Shown: positions 1 to 9,238, counted from the first letter of the stretch. The stretch: 64,000 nucleotides of DNA from Chryseobacterium gleum (GCA_945897805.1 CAMDFX010000001.1:248001-312000); one strand, 5' to 3'. Notes: generated by a model from the sequence alone, not told the origin. Numbers and translations: made by a program.

Positions 1-175
1 ATGAGGTTTAAAAATAGCAGTGAAATGACAATTTTCATATTTTTAGTTTTATAATTCTGGTTCATAAATTTACACTTTTATTTCATACAACTAATCACAG
101 TATTCGTTCAAGTAGAAGGTCATTTTTATTAGTTTAAGTAGTACTTTTATCCATTCAATTCTTGCTGTCAAAATT

Positions 176-1186
176 ATGAAAGAAAATATTCAAACAACCT
201 TGTTTCAGTTGCTCAAGCAAAAAATTGCTGGTGAGGAATCTATAGGTAATGCACTTTCTGACCTGTTAAGTGTTTCACCTGATGCGGTTTATAGGAGATA
301 TCGAAATGAAACGCCATTGACAATTCAAGAATTGAAGAAAATTTGCAATCATTTTGAAATCTCATTTGATGCTTTGTGCGAAATGGGTGACGGAAAAGTG
401 GTGTTCTCCTATCCGCCCTTAAATACCTTTGATTTCAGCTTAGAATCTTATTTGGAAGGAATATTAAAAGCTTTTCAAAAGTTAAAATCACTTTCTAGTC
501 CTGAGATTATTTTGTCGGTGAACAATGTGCATTTGTTTCAATTATTGAATTTCCCGCAGTTGGTTCGCTTCAAATTGTATTTTTGGGCGAAAACACATTT
601 GCAAATTCCCGATTACAAAGACAAACATTTCCGACATGAAAAAACAAGCGAAAACGCTTTTGCGCTTGGAAAGGAAATTTTGCAGATTTACAATTCAATT
701 CCTTCCAAAGAGATTTATGACTTCGACTTCATGCGCGGATTTATGCGTCAAATTCAATACTATTACAAAGCACATCATTTTGAAGATCCTGAATATGCTT
801 TGTTTTTGTTTGATCGAATGTTGCTCATGTCCAGCCATTTGAAAGAACAAGTCAACGTGGGAAAGAAATTTATGTTTGGAACCCAAGTGCCTGCTTCTGG
901 AAATTCATTTGAGATGTATTTGAATGAAACGATAAATTCTGATGTAACATTTTATTACAATAGCAAAGAACAGCAAGGTTTGTATTTGACGCACAACATT
1001 ATGAATTATTTGGAAACGACCAATCAAAGCTATGTGTCAGATTCAAAGATGATTATCGACAAGCAAATTGCAAATTCAAGTTTGATTAGCATTGTAAACG
1101 AAAAAGAACGCAATCATTTCTTTTATGAGTTTGAACGCACAATTCATCTTTTCAGGAAGAAAATAGAAGCTGATTTAGAAAGTTAA
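176..1186 (+). CDS. Helix-turn-helix transcriptional regulator, function unknown
   Basis: A 336-residue soluble protein with no signal peptide or membrane segment. Residues about 5-70 look like an XRE/BetR-type DNA-binding domain: the stretch ISVSPDAVYRRYRNE-like (LLSVSPDAVYRRYRNE) is a typical recognition-helix pattern, followed by TIQELKKICNHFEISFD, which matches the helix 4-5 region of Cro/CI-type folds. The remaining 260 residues are helical with many aromatic residues and resemble no domain I can name. The gene stands alone; the next gene begins 110 bp later with its own leader. Proteins with a short N-terminal HTH and a long unknown C-terminal part are common as paralogues in Flavobacteriales. 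Ligand and targets cannot be inferred. The ATG at 176 is preceded by stops and is the natural start. Confidence 0.6.
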   Translation: MKENIQTTLFQLLKQKIAGEESIGNALSDLLSVSPDAVYRRYRNETPLTIQELKKICNHFEISFDALCEMGDGKVVFSYPPLNTFDFSLESYLEGILKAFQKLKSLSSPEIILSVNNVHLFQLLNFPQLVRFKLYFWAKTHLQIPDYKDKHFRHEKTSENAFALGKEILQIYNSIPSKEIYDFDFMRGFMRQIQYYYKAHHFEDPEYALFLFDRMLLMSSHLKEQVNVGKKFMFGTQVPASGNSFEMYLNETINSDVTFYYNSKEQQGLYLTHNIMNYLETTNQSYVSDSKMIIDKQIANSSLISIVNEKERNHFFYEFERTIHLFRKKIEADLES

Positions 1187-1296
1187 GCACAATTATTTGC
1201 GTATTTCGCAACTCAGTTAGATTCACCTGCTGAATTCAATTTTCAAATACGGGATTTTTACAGAAATATTTGTTCAATCAAAAAAACAAATAGATT

Positions 1297-2523
1297 ATGA
1301 AAACAAAAATCTTTTTTTCAGCATTAGTTTGCTTTTCATTTTTCAAAGTGAATGGCCAAGAAAAACAAATTGAACCAGCCACAGCAACCAATCTTCCAAC
1401 ACTTGCTGTGGCAAATCCTTATGTAAATGGATTAACTTTCAAAGCAGAAACAGTTTCCAAAATGATTCGTTTGGAATTAATCAAAATGAAAAAATACAAA
1501 GTCTATGATGTTTTCGACATGGCTGATGTTTTGAAAGGCAACGCAGAATTTCTCAATGAATGTTATGGACAAAATTGTTTGGTCAAAATGGGCAAAGAGT
1601 TGAATGTTGATTATGTGATGTGCGGGAGTTTTGACGGTTTGGGAAATAAAATTGCCATCACCATGAAAATTGTAGATGTTAAAAACCACACGATATTAAA
1701 ATCAGCGGTGAAAGAATTTGACAATCAAGAATTGGAATTGCAGCGAATGATTGAGATTTTACTGAAAGAGATGCACGATGTTGAGTTTTCAAAAGAAACA
1801 AATGATCGTTTGGCTTTTAAAAATGAGTTGATTACCTCTAACAATGTTGGTAAAATCAACAATTCAGGGCCAAGAATAGGAATGGCATATTTACTTGGTT
1901 CTGTGAATGAATTCGCAGTGCGACCAGAGGCTCAAGGTGGTTTGGGTATTTTTCCTGGAGTAAGTATGATAGGTTATCAAATTGAAAAACAATATGTTGG
2001 AACTGAAAATTTCTCTTCATTGATCGAATGTGTTGTTAATGTTTCAGGCTTAGAGCAAGGACAATTTATTCCTTCGTTGACTTTAATGAATGGATTTCGA
2101 TTCGGAAAATCAGGTTGGGAAATCGCCTTTGGTCCTGGTTTTGGAATCAAACAAACCTCGAATGGCTTTTTTGACAAAGAAAACTTATTCAGCGACAATC
2201 AGCAGTATTTTTCTGAGTCAGATTGGGCAAAATACGCTGAAAGGAATTACTCTAACTTGCCTCAATACAATACAACGGGTCAATTTGTGGCGCCAACACC
2301 AGACAAATTTGATCAAAACTATAATTTTGACAAGAAATTTGGCGATAGAAGAGGGAAATATTCTATGAATACGATGTTTGTTTTTGGAATTGGACGCACA
2401 TTCCGAGCAGGTGCTTTAAATATACCTGTCAATGTATTTTATTCGTCTCAAAAGGGTGGCGGTATGACAGGAGTAAATGTTGGTTTCAATGTTCAAAAAC
2501 GCAAAAAAAGAATCAATGATTAG
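1297..2523 (+). CDS. Secreted protein with CsgG/LpoB-like N-terminal domain and probable outer-membrane C-terminal part
   Basis: A 408-residue protein starting with a signal peptide (MKTKIFFSALVCFSFFKVNGQ, cleavage after Gly-Gln likely). Residues about 45-170 show the pattern of the CsgG/LpoB/TolB-N type fold: an element like KYKVYDVFDMADVLKG, then CYGQNCLVKMGKELNVDYVMCGSF, then a strand rich in ITMKIVDVKNHTIL. This family pattern ('gene X is assigned to a set of proteins whose level or identity is read') is common in Bacteroidota outer-membrane proteins. Residues about 190-400 alternate polar and hydrophobic residues with many Gly and aromatic residues, as in a small beta-barrel, and end in a basic KKRKKRIND tail. 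No partner gene is adjacent. A perfect terminator follows at 2558-2592, so it is probably monocistronic. Confidence 0.5.
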   Translation: MKTKIFFSALVCFSFFKVNGQEKQIEPATATNLPTLAVANPYVNGLTFKAETVSKMIRLELIKMKKYKVYDVFDMADVLKGNAEFLNECYGQNCLVKMGKELNVDYVMCGSFDGLGNKIAITMKIVDVKNHTILKSAVKEFDNQELELQRMIEILLKEMHDVEFSKETNDRLAFKNELITSNNVGKINNSGPRIGMAYLLGSVNEFAVRPEAQGGLGIFPGVSMIGYQIEKQYVGTENFSSLIECVVNVSGLEQGQFIPSLTLMNGFRFGKSGWEIAFGPGFGIKQTSNGFFDKENLFSDNQQYFSESDWAKYAERNYSNLPQYNTTGQFVAPTPDKFDQNYNFDKKFGDRRGKYSMNTMFVFGIGRTFRAGALNIPVNVFYSSQKGGGMTGVNVGFNVQKRKKRIND

Positions 2524-2557
2524 CTACAATTTGATTGAATTAATTATTTTAGAAGAT

Positions 2558-2592
2558 AGGGGAAATGCATATTTAAAGCATTTCCCCTTTTT
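2558..2592 (+). terminator. Intrinsic terminator of the CsgG-like gene
   Basis: An 11-bp perfect stem (AGGGGAAATGC / GCATTTCCCCT) with a 9-base loop, directly followed by a run of T. It lies 35 bp after the stop at 2523. Confidence 0.88.
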
Positions 2593-2682
2593 CATCACTA
2601 GAATTTTGGATTCTAATTAACAAATTTTGTCATTTATCTCTGAAAAATTTTATCTTTACCGCTCATTTAAAAAAGGAATAAA

Positions 2683-4212
2683 ATGGCTAAAAATTCATGG
2701 CGAGTAAAACCAATGAGTGCCTTTGAGGCTGACATGAAGAAAAGTGAATTGAAACGTGTCTTGACAAAATGGGGTTTAACTTCATTGGGAATCGGTGCAA
2801 TTATTGGTGGTGGAATCTTTACATTAACAGGAATTGCAGCGCATAATCACGCTGGACCTGGTTTGGCAATTGCATTTGTGATTGCAGGAATAGGCTGTTT
2901 GTTTGCTTCGCTTTGTTATGCAGAATTTGCCTCAGTTTTGCCCGTGGAGGGCTCTGCTTATGCTTATTCCTACGGTACAATGGGTGAAGTTTTCGCTTGG
3001 ATTATTGGTTGGAATTTGATCTTAGAATACATGATGGGCGCTACAACCGTTGCTGTTGCTTGGAGTGGTTATTTTGAAAAACTGCTGCATCAATGTGGAA
3101 TACATCCGCCGCTGTGGCTAATGAATGATCCTATAACTGCCGCTACAAAAGCGCACGAAATGGGAATTGCTGCACCTAGTTTTTCTTTCAACTTACCAGC
3201 ATTTTTGATTACTTGGGTAGTTACTTCAATATTGGTGAGAGGAATTAAGGAAGCTGCGAAAACCAATAATTTGATCGTAATTTTAAAATTAGCGGTTGTA
3301 CTTTTTGTGATTTTTGTAGGTTTCTTCTTTATTGATACTAAAAATTATACACCTTTTATTCCTCCTGCTGAGATTATAGATGGTGTTTCTCACTACGGTT
3401 GGGGGTTTGGTGGTGTTTTAACCGCTGCGAGTATCGTCTTCTTTGCTTATATTGGTTTTGATGCTGTTTCTACACAGTCTGGTGAAGCAATTAATCCTAA
3501 GAAAGACGTTCCTTTTGCCATTATCGCCTCCTTAGTTATATGCACAGTTCTGTATATTGCTGTTTCTTTAGTGCTGACTGGTATGGTTGGATTCAAAGAT
3601 TTAGACATAAAAGCACCTGTTGCATCTGCTTTTGAAGGCATTGGAATGCCTTGGGCAACAGTTCTTATAACCATTGCGGCTGTAGCGGGATTAACTTCTG
3701 TGATGCTCGTCATGATGTTAGGTCAAACACGCGTTTTCCTTGGTATGGCCAAAGATGGTTTATTACCTTTCAAAATATTCGGTGTTGTCCACAAGAAATT
3801 TAAAACACCTTTTAGAAGTACTTTGATTGTCGGACTTATTATTTCCGTGGTTGCATCATTAACTCCAATTGATAAAGTTGCAGAAATGTGTAGTATGGGG
3901 ACATTACTCGCGTTCTCAATGATTTCTGTGGCAGTTTTAATCTTGAGAATCAAACAACCAGATTTGCCTCGCCCATTCAAAACGCCTTTCCTTCCGGTAG
4001 TTTCAGTCTTAGGAACATTATTTAATGTTGGCTTGATGTTTTTCGTTAAAACTGAAACATGGATTGCATTCCTTATTTGGACAGCAATTGGTTTTATTGT
4101 TTATTTCGCGTATAGCCGTCGTCATAGTAAAGTGAGTGAATACAATTTTGAACAATCGCTGAAAGGTCACGATGCAATTGTCAACGCTTCTGAAAATCTA
4201 AATGACGATTAA
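2683..4212 (+). CDS. APC-superfamily amino-acid permease
   Basis: A 509-residue polytopic inner-membrane transporter with about 12-13 hydrophobic segments. The first segment has the APC substrate-binding signature GIGAIIGGGIFTLTGIAA (unwound GxGxxxGGGIF helix, residues about 37-55), followed by the FVIAGIGCLFASLCYAEFAS pattern of the cationic amino-acid transporter (CAT/YfnA) branch. A later conserved segment is FFAYIGFDAVSTQSGEAINPKKDVP. I infer proton- or sodium-coupled amino-acid uptake; the substrate cannot be read from the sequence. A weak AAAGGA precedes the ATG. A second, clearly different APC permease follows in the same direction, separated by a strong terminator, so the two are probably separate transcription units. 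Confidence 0.9.
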   Translation: MAKNSWRVKPMSAFEADMKKSELKRVLTKWGLTSLGIGAIIGGGIFTLTGIAAHNHAGPGLAIAFVIAGIGCLFASLCYAEFASVLPVEGSAYAYSYGTMGEVFAWIIGWNLILEYMMGATTVAVAWSGYFEKLLHQCGIHPPLWLMNDPITAATKAHEMGIAAPSFSFNLPAFLITWVVTSILVRGIKEAAKTNNLIVILKLAVVLFVIFVGFFFIDTKNYTPFIPPAEIIDGVSHYGWGFGGVLTAASIVFFAYIGFDAVSTQSGEAINPKKDVPFAIIASLVICTVLYIAVSLVLTGMVGFKDLDIKAPVASAFEGIGMPWATVLITIAAVAGLTSVMLVMMLGQTRVFLGMAKDGLLPFKIFGVVHKKFKTPFRSTLIVGLIISVVASLTPIDKVAEMCSMGTLLAFSMISVAVLILRIKQPDLPRPFKTPFLPVVSVLGTLFNVGLMFFVKTETWIAFLIWTAIGFIVYFAYSRRHSKVSEYNFEQSLKGHDAIVNASENLNDD

Positions 4213-4232
4213 TTCTTAATTATTTTATTATT

Positions 4233-4270
4233 AAAAAGTCAATCAAAATTTTTTGATTGACTTTTTATTT
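4233..4270 (+). terminator. Intrinsic terminator between the two permease genes
   Basis: AAAAGTCAATCAAAA pairs perfectly with TTTTGATTGACTTTT and is followed by TATTTTT. Any upstream start for the second permease (a TTG at 4253) would fall inside this hairpin, which supports the ATG at 4289. Confidence 0.9.
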
Positions 4271-4288
4271 TTACTCAAACGCATCGCT

Positions 4289-5731
4289 ATGTCACAAAAT
4301 CAAGAATTAAAACGTACCCTTGGACTTTTCGACGCAACAAGCATCGTCGCTGGATCAATGATTGGTTCTGGAATTTTTATTGTCACAACCATCATGGCGC
4401 GCGACATTGGTTCTGTTGGATGGATGCTGGTTTTGTGGATATTGACAGGTTTAATTACTGTTTTTGCTGCACTGAGTTACGGTGAACTAGCTGGAATGAT
4501 GCCAAATGCGGGTGGACAATACGTTTACATTCAACGTGCCTATGGCAGAATGATTTCATTTCTATACGGTTGGACTGTCTTTACGGTCATTCAAACAGGA
4601 GTAATTGCCGCCGTGGCCGTTGCTTTCGCCAAATTTACTGCAGTATTTTTTCCCGAACTTAATAATGTGCTTTTTAAGTTTACGAAAGGATTTGCGCTGA
4701 CTTATGCGCAATTATTGGCTATTTTTTCGATTGTTTTTTTAACTTTCATAAATACCAGAGGTCTAAAAAACGGAAAAAGAGTGCAGTTGATTTTTACCTC
4801 TGCAAAACTGATAGCTTTGTTCGCATTGATTGTGCTAGGTTTAGCTGTCGGACTAAAAACGGACACTCTGGCAAATAATTTTCACGACATGTGGACAGCA
4901 AGTCAAACAACGATAAACAAAGGAAGTGTAACTGTTATTCCACTTGCAGGTTTTGCCTTACTGGGCGCAATGGGCGCAACGATTATCAATTCACTTTTCT
5001 CCTCAGACGCATGGAATAATGTAACTTTTATCGCTTCTGAAATCAAAGACCCAAAAAAGAATATTCCTAGAAGTTTGTTTTTGGGAACATTAATCGTGAC
5101 AATCATCTACATTTTGGCGAATTTAGCTTATTTGGCACTGTTGCCATTGCATGGAAGTAATGAAGCAACAACCATCGTTGGAAAAGGAATCATGTTTGCA
5201 ACTGAAGATCGTGTCGGAACAGCTGCTTCATCTATGATTTTTGGTGAAATCGCAGTTTACTTGATGGCAGGACTTATCATGATTTCGACGTTTGGTTGCA
5301 ATAATGGATTGATTTTGTCAGGATCCAGATTGTTTTATGCCATGTCAAATGATAAACTCTTTTTTAGAAAAGCGGGAGTTTTAAATTCAAATCAAGTGCC
5401 ATCAACTGCGCTTTGGTTGCAATGTATTTGGGCTTGCGTACTTTGTGTTTCAGGTAAATATGGAGATTTATTGATGTATTCCACATTTGCATCCCTAATT
5501 TTTTATATTTTGACCATCGCAGGAATTTTTATTCTACGCAAAAAAGAACCTGAAACTGAAAGACCCTATAAAGCATTTGGTTATCCTTTAATTCCAGCGC
5601 TTTACATTTTGGTGACGCTTTCAATTTGTATTGATTTATTGATTTATCAACCTTTAAATACGGGGCTTGGCTTGGGAATTGTCTTGCTTGGAATACCAAT
5701 CTACTATTTAACACAAAATAAAGCAAAATAA
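4289..5731 (+). CDS. APC-superfamily amino-acid permease
   Basis: A 480-residue polytopic membrane protein. The ATG at 4289 (MSQNQELKRTLGLFDA...) is chosen because the longer reading frame starts at a TTG within the preceding terminator. The first helix carries the APC hallmark GSMIGSGIFIVTTIMARDIG. Other family features are YGELAGMMPNAGGQYVYIQ in helix 2, a conserved SDAWNNVTFIASEIKDPKKNIPRS segment and about 12 hydrophobic helices. It is closer to the L-type/heterodimeric-like and YhdG-type permeases than the upstream CAT-like neighbour, so it is not a simple tandem duplicate. The role inferred is amino-acid uptake or exchange; the substrate is unknown. The 506 bp downstream contain no gene but a repeat element. 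Confidence 0.88.
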   Translation: MSQNQELKRTLGLFDATSIVAGSMIGSGIFIVTTIMARDIGSVGWMLVLWILTGLITVFAALSYGELAGMMPNAGGQYVYIQRAYGRMISFLYGWTVFTVIQTGVIAAVAVAFAKFTAVFFPELNNVLFKFTKGFALTYAQLLAIFSIVFLTFINTRGLKNGKRVQLIFTSAKLIALFALIVLGLAVGLKTDTLANNFHDMWTASQTTINKGSVTVIPLAGFALLGAMGATIINSLFSSDAWNNVTFIASEIKDPKKNIPRSLFLGTLIVTIIYILANLAYLALLPLHGSNEATTIVGKGIMFATEDRVGTAASSMIFGEIAVYLMAGLIMISTFGCNNGLILSGSRLFYAMSNDKLFFRKAGVLNSNQVPSTALWLQCIWACVLCVSGKYGDLLMYSTFASLIFYILTIAGIFILRKKEPETERPYKAFGYPLIPALYILVTLSICIDLLIYQPLNTGLGLGIVLLGIPIYYLTQNKAK

Positions 5732-5768
5732 TTGGGTAAAACTTGTTTCGGTAAACTCACTACAAGTA

Positions 5769-6169
5769 TTTTGAGGTGCTGAGACTATTTTTTAGTTCAG
5801 AAAATTTAAAGGTACTAATCTATAGTTCTGTAATTAATCGCCTAAAGTAACAGAGCTTAAATCGTAAGTTTTTAAAAAGAATGGATATTGAAGAAGATTT
5901 CCGTCCTAGTGATTGAACGGTTTTTGAATCGCACTAAAAAGTGGAAACGATTGAGATAGCGATAGCTCATCGATAGAAGTCACTTTTTAGAAGTTTTAAA
6001 AATGCTGTAGTTTACGGAAGAAAGTTCAATCACGAAGACTTGAATTACCTTTGGTGCTACTGCGTGGTTTCTTTTGTTACTTTACTTTCATCAAGGAAAG
6101 AAAAGTAAAAATCTTGGATGGAAAGACCATTTTGAAGTTTAACGTAAATTTTTAGTCAGCACCTCAAAA
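5769..6169. repeat. MITE-like non-coding element with terminal inverted repeats
   Basis: This covers most of the gene-free interval 5732-6237. The ends are a perfect 14-bp inverted repeat: TTTTGAGGTGCTGA at 5769-5782 and its complement at 6156-6169. Three nested inverted pairs lie inside: GTGATTGAAC (5909-5918 with 6024-6033), CTAAAAAGTG (5934-5943 with 5981-5990) and TTACTTTACTTTC (6077-6089 with 6096-6108, one mismatch). No open frame of useful length is present and no clear target-site duplication is seen. The last hairpin, with CATCAAGGAAAG in its centre, resembles short repeats I associate with Bacteroidota chromosomes (recollection, not a search). It may be a non-autonomous transposon remnant or an RNA with extended structure. 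Confidence 0.6.
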
Positions 6170-6237
6170 AAATAAATCCCAAATAATTCATTTTGATACG
6201 AATAAATTGTGTATTTTTATTTTCTAGAAACAACTAG

Positions 6238-7104
6238 ATGCAAAATCCAATTCATTTTTCAAAAAGATCACGTAGAGCAATAGTTATTTTTACAGTAGCA
6301 ATGATTGTTGTCGTTTTGATTCCTAGATTTTATTTTTTAATAAATCCTCCTCAAAAATTTACTTTCTCTCAAACACCTTTTCAAAAGGAGCGTTATAAAA
6401 ATATTGAATTTAAAGAAAGAGAAAAGAAAAAGTATTTCAAAAAGTCTTCTAAATTCAAAGTTCCAGCATCTAAATTCGACCCTAATAAATACGCTGAAAC
6501 TGATTGGATAAAATTAGGTATGAGTCCAAAACAAGCTAGCTTAATTCTAAAGTTTGGTAAAAGGGGATTCTATTCAACTGAAGATTTAAAACGTGTATTC
6601 GTTATCTCGGATAAGTTTTATGCAATCATCAAAGATTCTTTGGTTTTTCCCGATAAACCAGCCTATTCCAAATTTGAAAAATCAACTTTTGAAGTCAAGA
6701 AAGTGGCTAAAGTTGAAATCAACACTGCTTCTGAGGAGGAATTACTCAATGTGAAGGGAGTTGGGCCATTTTTCGCCAAGCAAATTGTCAAAAAGAGAAA
6801 TGAACTGGGTGGATTTACCAATAAAGCGCAACTGCTAGAAGTCTGGAAATTTGACCAAGAAAAATTGGATATTATCAGTCCAAATATAACTTTAAATTCT
6901 GTTTTAATTCAAAAAATCAATATCAATACTGCGCCAGTTGAGCTACTAAAGGCACATCCTTATATAAGATGGAATATTGCCAATTCAATTGTAAAAATCC
7001 GCGCTCAAATTGGAACTTTCAAAAAAATTGAGGACCTCAAAAAATCTGTACTAATTACTGATGAAGTTTTTGAAAAGCTCAAGCCTTATTTAACAGTAGA
7101 ATAA
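6238..7104 (+). CDS. Membrane-anchored helix-hairpin-helix (ComEA-like) protein
   Basis: A 288-residue protein with one N-terminal transmembrane segment (residues about 14-33, IVIFTVAMIVVVLIPRFYFLI) and basic residues before it, so the rest is probably periplasmic. After a lysine-rich linker come three helix-hairpin-helix-like units: residues about 88-135, then about 160-215 with the ComEA signature VEINTASEEELLNVKGVGPFFAK, then about 220-285 beginning ININTAPVELLKAHPYI. ComEA proteins bind double-stranded DNA at the cell surface during natural transformation. In Bacteroidota such proteins are widespread, and their role in uptake is an inference. No other competence gene is adjacent. Confidence 0.72.
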   Translation: MQNPIHFSKRSRRAIVIFTVAMIVVVLIPRFYFLINPPQKFTFSQTPFQKERYKNIEFKEREKKKYFKKSSKFKVPASKFDPNKYAETDWIKLGMSPKQASLILKFGKRGFYSTEDLKRVFVISDKFYAIIKDSLVFPDKPAYSKFEKSTFEVKKVAKVEINTASEEELLNVKGVGPFFAKQIVKKRNELGGFTNKAQLLEVWKFDQEKLDIISPNITLNSVLIQKININTAPVELLKAHPYIRWNIANSIVKIRAQIGTFKKIEDLKKSVLITDEVFEKLKPYLTVE

Positions 7105-7149
7105 CAAGTTTTATTTCAAATTATTTAAGTAAATTCCAATTACAAAGGA

Positions 7150-7179
7150 TTGCTTTTCTGTAAATTCTTCGTAAAATTG
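7150..7179 (+). promoter_or_regulatory. Candidate promoter of apt
   Basis: TTG at 7150-7152, a spacer of exactly 19 bases, then TAAAATTG at 7172-7179, which is one mismatch from the Bacteroidota -7 box TAnnTTTG. It predicts a leader of about 85 nt. Confidence 0.45.
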
Positions 7180-7271
7180 CACCGTAAAAAGAACAATGGT
7201 TGATTTGCTTTTGAATTCATTTTCCAATCTAATCAAAACAGTTTTTTATTGTAAAATATATTCTCATTTTA

Positions 7272-7799
7272 ATGATTGAAAATCAAATAAAGGCAGTAAT
7301 TCGCGATGTTCCTGATTTCCCAAAGGAAGGAATTATTTTTAAAGACATCACACCTATCATGATGAATCCAGTTTTATCCGCTGAGATTTTAGATTATTTG
7401 GTTGGGATTTATAAAGACCAAAAAATCGACAAAATTGCAGGAATTGAAAGTAGAGGCTTTCTATTTGGTTATCCATTAGCAATTAGATTAGGCATTCCTT
7501 TTGTTTTAATCAGAAAGTCGGGAAAATTACCGTACGATAAAATCGGTTTTTCCTATGACCTTGAATATGGAAGTTCAACCATCGAAATGCACATAGATTC
7601 TATTGAAAAAGGAGAAAAAGTGCTTATTCATGACGATTTATTAGCAACTGGTGGTTCAGCCGCCGCAGCCGCCGAACTGATAAAAATGTGTGGAGGTAAA
7701 GTTTTTGGATTTAACTTTCTAGTATCGTTAGATTTTTTAAATGGTAAAGAAAAATTAATTCAATATTCTGAGAATATTACTAATTTAGCCCGCTATTAG
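7272..7799 (+). CDS. apt: Adenine phosphoribosyltransferase
   Basis: A 175-residue cytosolic enzyme of purine salvage: adenine + PRPP gives AMP + diphosphate. It begins with the family pattern IRDVPDFPKEGIIFKDITP and contains the PRPP-binding loop VLIHDDLLATGGSAAAA (residues about 118-134), where the two acidic residues and the TGG turn are diagnostic. GIESRGFLFG is the other conserved family segment. The length matches the usual 170-180 residues. The acyl-CoA dehydrogenase gene follows after 40 bp in the same direction and may be co-transcribed. A promoter candidate is present upstream. Confidence 0.95.
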   Translation: MIENQIKAVIRDVPDFPKEGIIFKDITPIMMNPVLSAEILDYLVGIYKDQKIDKIAGIESRGFLFGYPLAIRLGIPFVLIRKSGKLPYDKIGFSYDLEYGSSTIEMHIDSIEKGEKVLIHDDLLATGGSAAAAAELIKMCGGKVFGFNFLVSLDFLNGKEKLIQYSENITNLARY

Positions 7800-7839
7800 G
7801 CACAAGTGAGATAAAAAAGTTTACCCAATACACATAATA

Positions 7840-8979
7840 ATGAATTTTGATTTAAGTGAAAACCAAAAAATGATTGCGCAAATGGTGCGTGATTTCGCAG
7901 AAAAAGAAATTCGTCCTAACTTTATGGAATGGGATGAGTCACAAGAATTTCCCGTACATGTATTCAAAAAATTAGGAGAATTAGGCTTGATGGGCGTTTT
8001 TATTCCTGAAGAATATGGTGGTTCTGGATTTGGTTATGATGAATATATTACTGTTGTTTCTGAAATCTCAAAAGTTTGTGGGTCAATTGGTTTGTCAGTT
8101 GCTGCGCACAATTCACTTTGTACAGGACACATTTATTATCACGGTTCTGAAGCCCAAAAGAAAAAATATTTGCCTTTATTAGCAAGTGCTGAATGGATTG
8201 GTGCCTGGGGTTTGACTGAAACTGGAACTGGTTCTGATGCAGGTGGAATGAATACGACTGCGGTGCTTGAAGGAAACGAATGGGTTCTGAATGGATCTAA
8301 AAACTTTATCACGCACGGAAAATCAGGAGATGTTGCAGTAATCATTGCCCGTACTGGTGAAAAAGGAGATTCAAAAGGCATGTCTGCATTTATTATTGAA
8401 AAAGGCACTCCCGGATTTTCAGCAGGAAAAAAGGAAAATAAAATGGGAATGCGTGCATCAGAAACGTGTGAATTGATTTTTGACAATTGCAGAATCCCAG
8501 CCGAAAATCTAATTGGTGAAGTAGGAAAAGGATTTCAACAAGCGATGCAAATTTTAGACGGAGGAAGAATTTCGATTGGAGCTTTGGCTTTAGGAATTGC
8601 AAAAGGCGCATACGAAGCTGCAGTAAAATATTCCAAAGAGAGAGAACAATTTGGTAAACCGATTTCTCATTTTCAAGCGATTGCGTTTAAATTGGCTGAT
8701 ATGGCAACTCAAATTGAAGCAGCAGAATTATTATTGTATCAAGCTTCGTATTTAAAAAACAACAAGAAAAAGCTGACAAAAGAATCAGCAATTGCCAAGT
8801 ATTATGCCTCTGAAGTTGCAGTTACTGTTGCCAATGAAGCGCTTCAAATTTTTGGTGGATATGGTTACACAAAAGATTTTCCTGTGGAGAAGTTTTACCG
8901 TGATGCTAAGCTTTGTACCATCGGAGAAGGAACATCGGAAATTCAAAAATTAGTAATTTCTAGAGAAATTTTAAAATAA
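7840..8979 (+). CDS. Acyl-CoA dehydrogenase (short-chain/branched-chain type)
   Basis: A 379-residue FAD enzyme that introduces the 2,3 double bond in acyl-CoA during fatty-acid or branched-chain amino-acid breakdown. Domains are in order: N-terminal helical (1-115), middle beta ([15 protein letters not shown], the flavin-contacting segment, residues about 124-140) and C-terminal helical. The substrate-base glutamate is expected in the GEGTSEIQ motif near residue 363, the family position for short-chain dehydrogenases. [22 protein letters not shown] is the usual adenine/FAD-contact segment. The length equals the family norm (375-385). The precise chain-length preference is not readable. It ends just ahead of the rpsU promoter without an obvious terminator. 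Confidence 0.92.
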   Translation: MNFDLSENQKMIAQMVRDFAEKEIRPNFMEWDESQEFPVHVFKKLGELGLMGVFIPEEYGGSGFGYDEYITVVSEISKVCGSIGLSVAAHNSLCTGHIYYHGSEAQKKKYLPLLASAEWIGAWGLTETGTGSDAGGMNTTAVLEGNEWVLNGSKNFITHGKSGDVAVIIARTGEKGDSKGMSAFIIEKGTPGFSAGKKENKMGMRASETCELIFDNCRIPAENLIGEVGKGFQQAMQILDGGRISIGALALGIAKGAYEAAVKYSKEREQFGKPISHFQAIAFKLADMATQIEAAELLLYQASYLKNNKKKLTKESAIAKYYASEVAVTVANEALQIFGGYGYTKDFPVEKFYRDAKLCTIGEGTSEIQKLVISREILK

Positions 8980-8981
8980 AC

Positions 8982-9011
8982 TTGTTTTTTCAAAAATTGG
9001 AAGTATATTTG
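8982..9011 (+). promoter_or_regulatory. Promoter of rpsU
   Basis: TTG at 8982-8984, 19-base spacer, TATATTTG at 9004-9011: an exact match to the Bacteroidota sigma-ABfr consensus. It starts immediately after the stop of the acyl-CoA dehydrogenase gene. Confidence 0.75.
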
Positions 9012-9046
9012 CAACCCGTTAAGAAAGAAATTTAATAAATCAAGAT

Positions 9047-9238
9047 ATGTTAATCATTCCTGTTAAAGAAGGCGAAAACATCGATAGAGCGCTTAAAAAA
9101 TACAAAAAAAAGTTCGACAAAACGAATGTAATGAAAGAATTGAGAGCTAGAAAAGAGTTCATCAAGCCTTCTATCATCAATCGTCAAGAAAATATCAAAG
9201 CAGCTTACAAGGAAAAAATGATTTCTTCAGAAATGTAA
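9047..9238 (+). CDS. rpsU: 30S ribosomal protein bS21
   Basis: A 63-residue basic protein of the small ribosomal subunit. It opens with MLIIPVKEGENIDRALKKYKKKFDK, the bS21 signature, and continues with a REFIKPS-like segment and basic helix. In Bacteroidota bS21 is known to take part in hiding the 16S anti-Shine-Dalgarno sequence on the ribosome. The leader between the predicted start site and ATG is A-rich and has no Shine-Dalgarno motif of its own. A compact terminator follows 25 bp after the stop, and the recombinase start codon is inside that hairpin. Confidence 0.95.
   Translation: MLIIPVKEGENIDRALKKYKKKFDKTNVMKELRARKEFIKPSIINRQENIKAAYKEKMISSEM

Noticed and set aside
1-175. Short open frame from base 1 (17 codons)
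   Set aside because: Too short and at the window edge; it cannot be told from chance, and no promoter or terminator is certain in this stretch.
4253-4288. Longer N-terminus for the second amino-acid permease (TTG at 4253)
   Set aside because: It would start inside the terminator hairpin of the upstream gene; the ATG at 4289 fits the family.
2683-5731. Tandem permeases as a recent gene duplication
   Set aside because: The two proteins share only superfamily motifs and belong to different APC branches.
5764-6174. Target-site duplication flanking the inverted-repeat element
   Set aside because: Flanks AAGTA and AATAA do not match beyond TA, so no duplication can be claimed.
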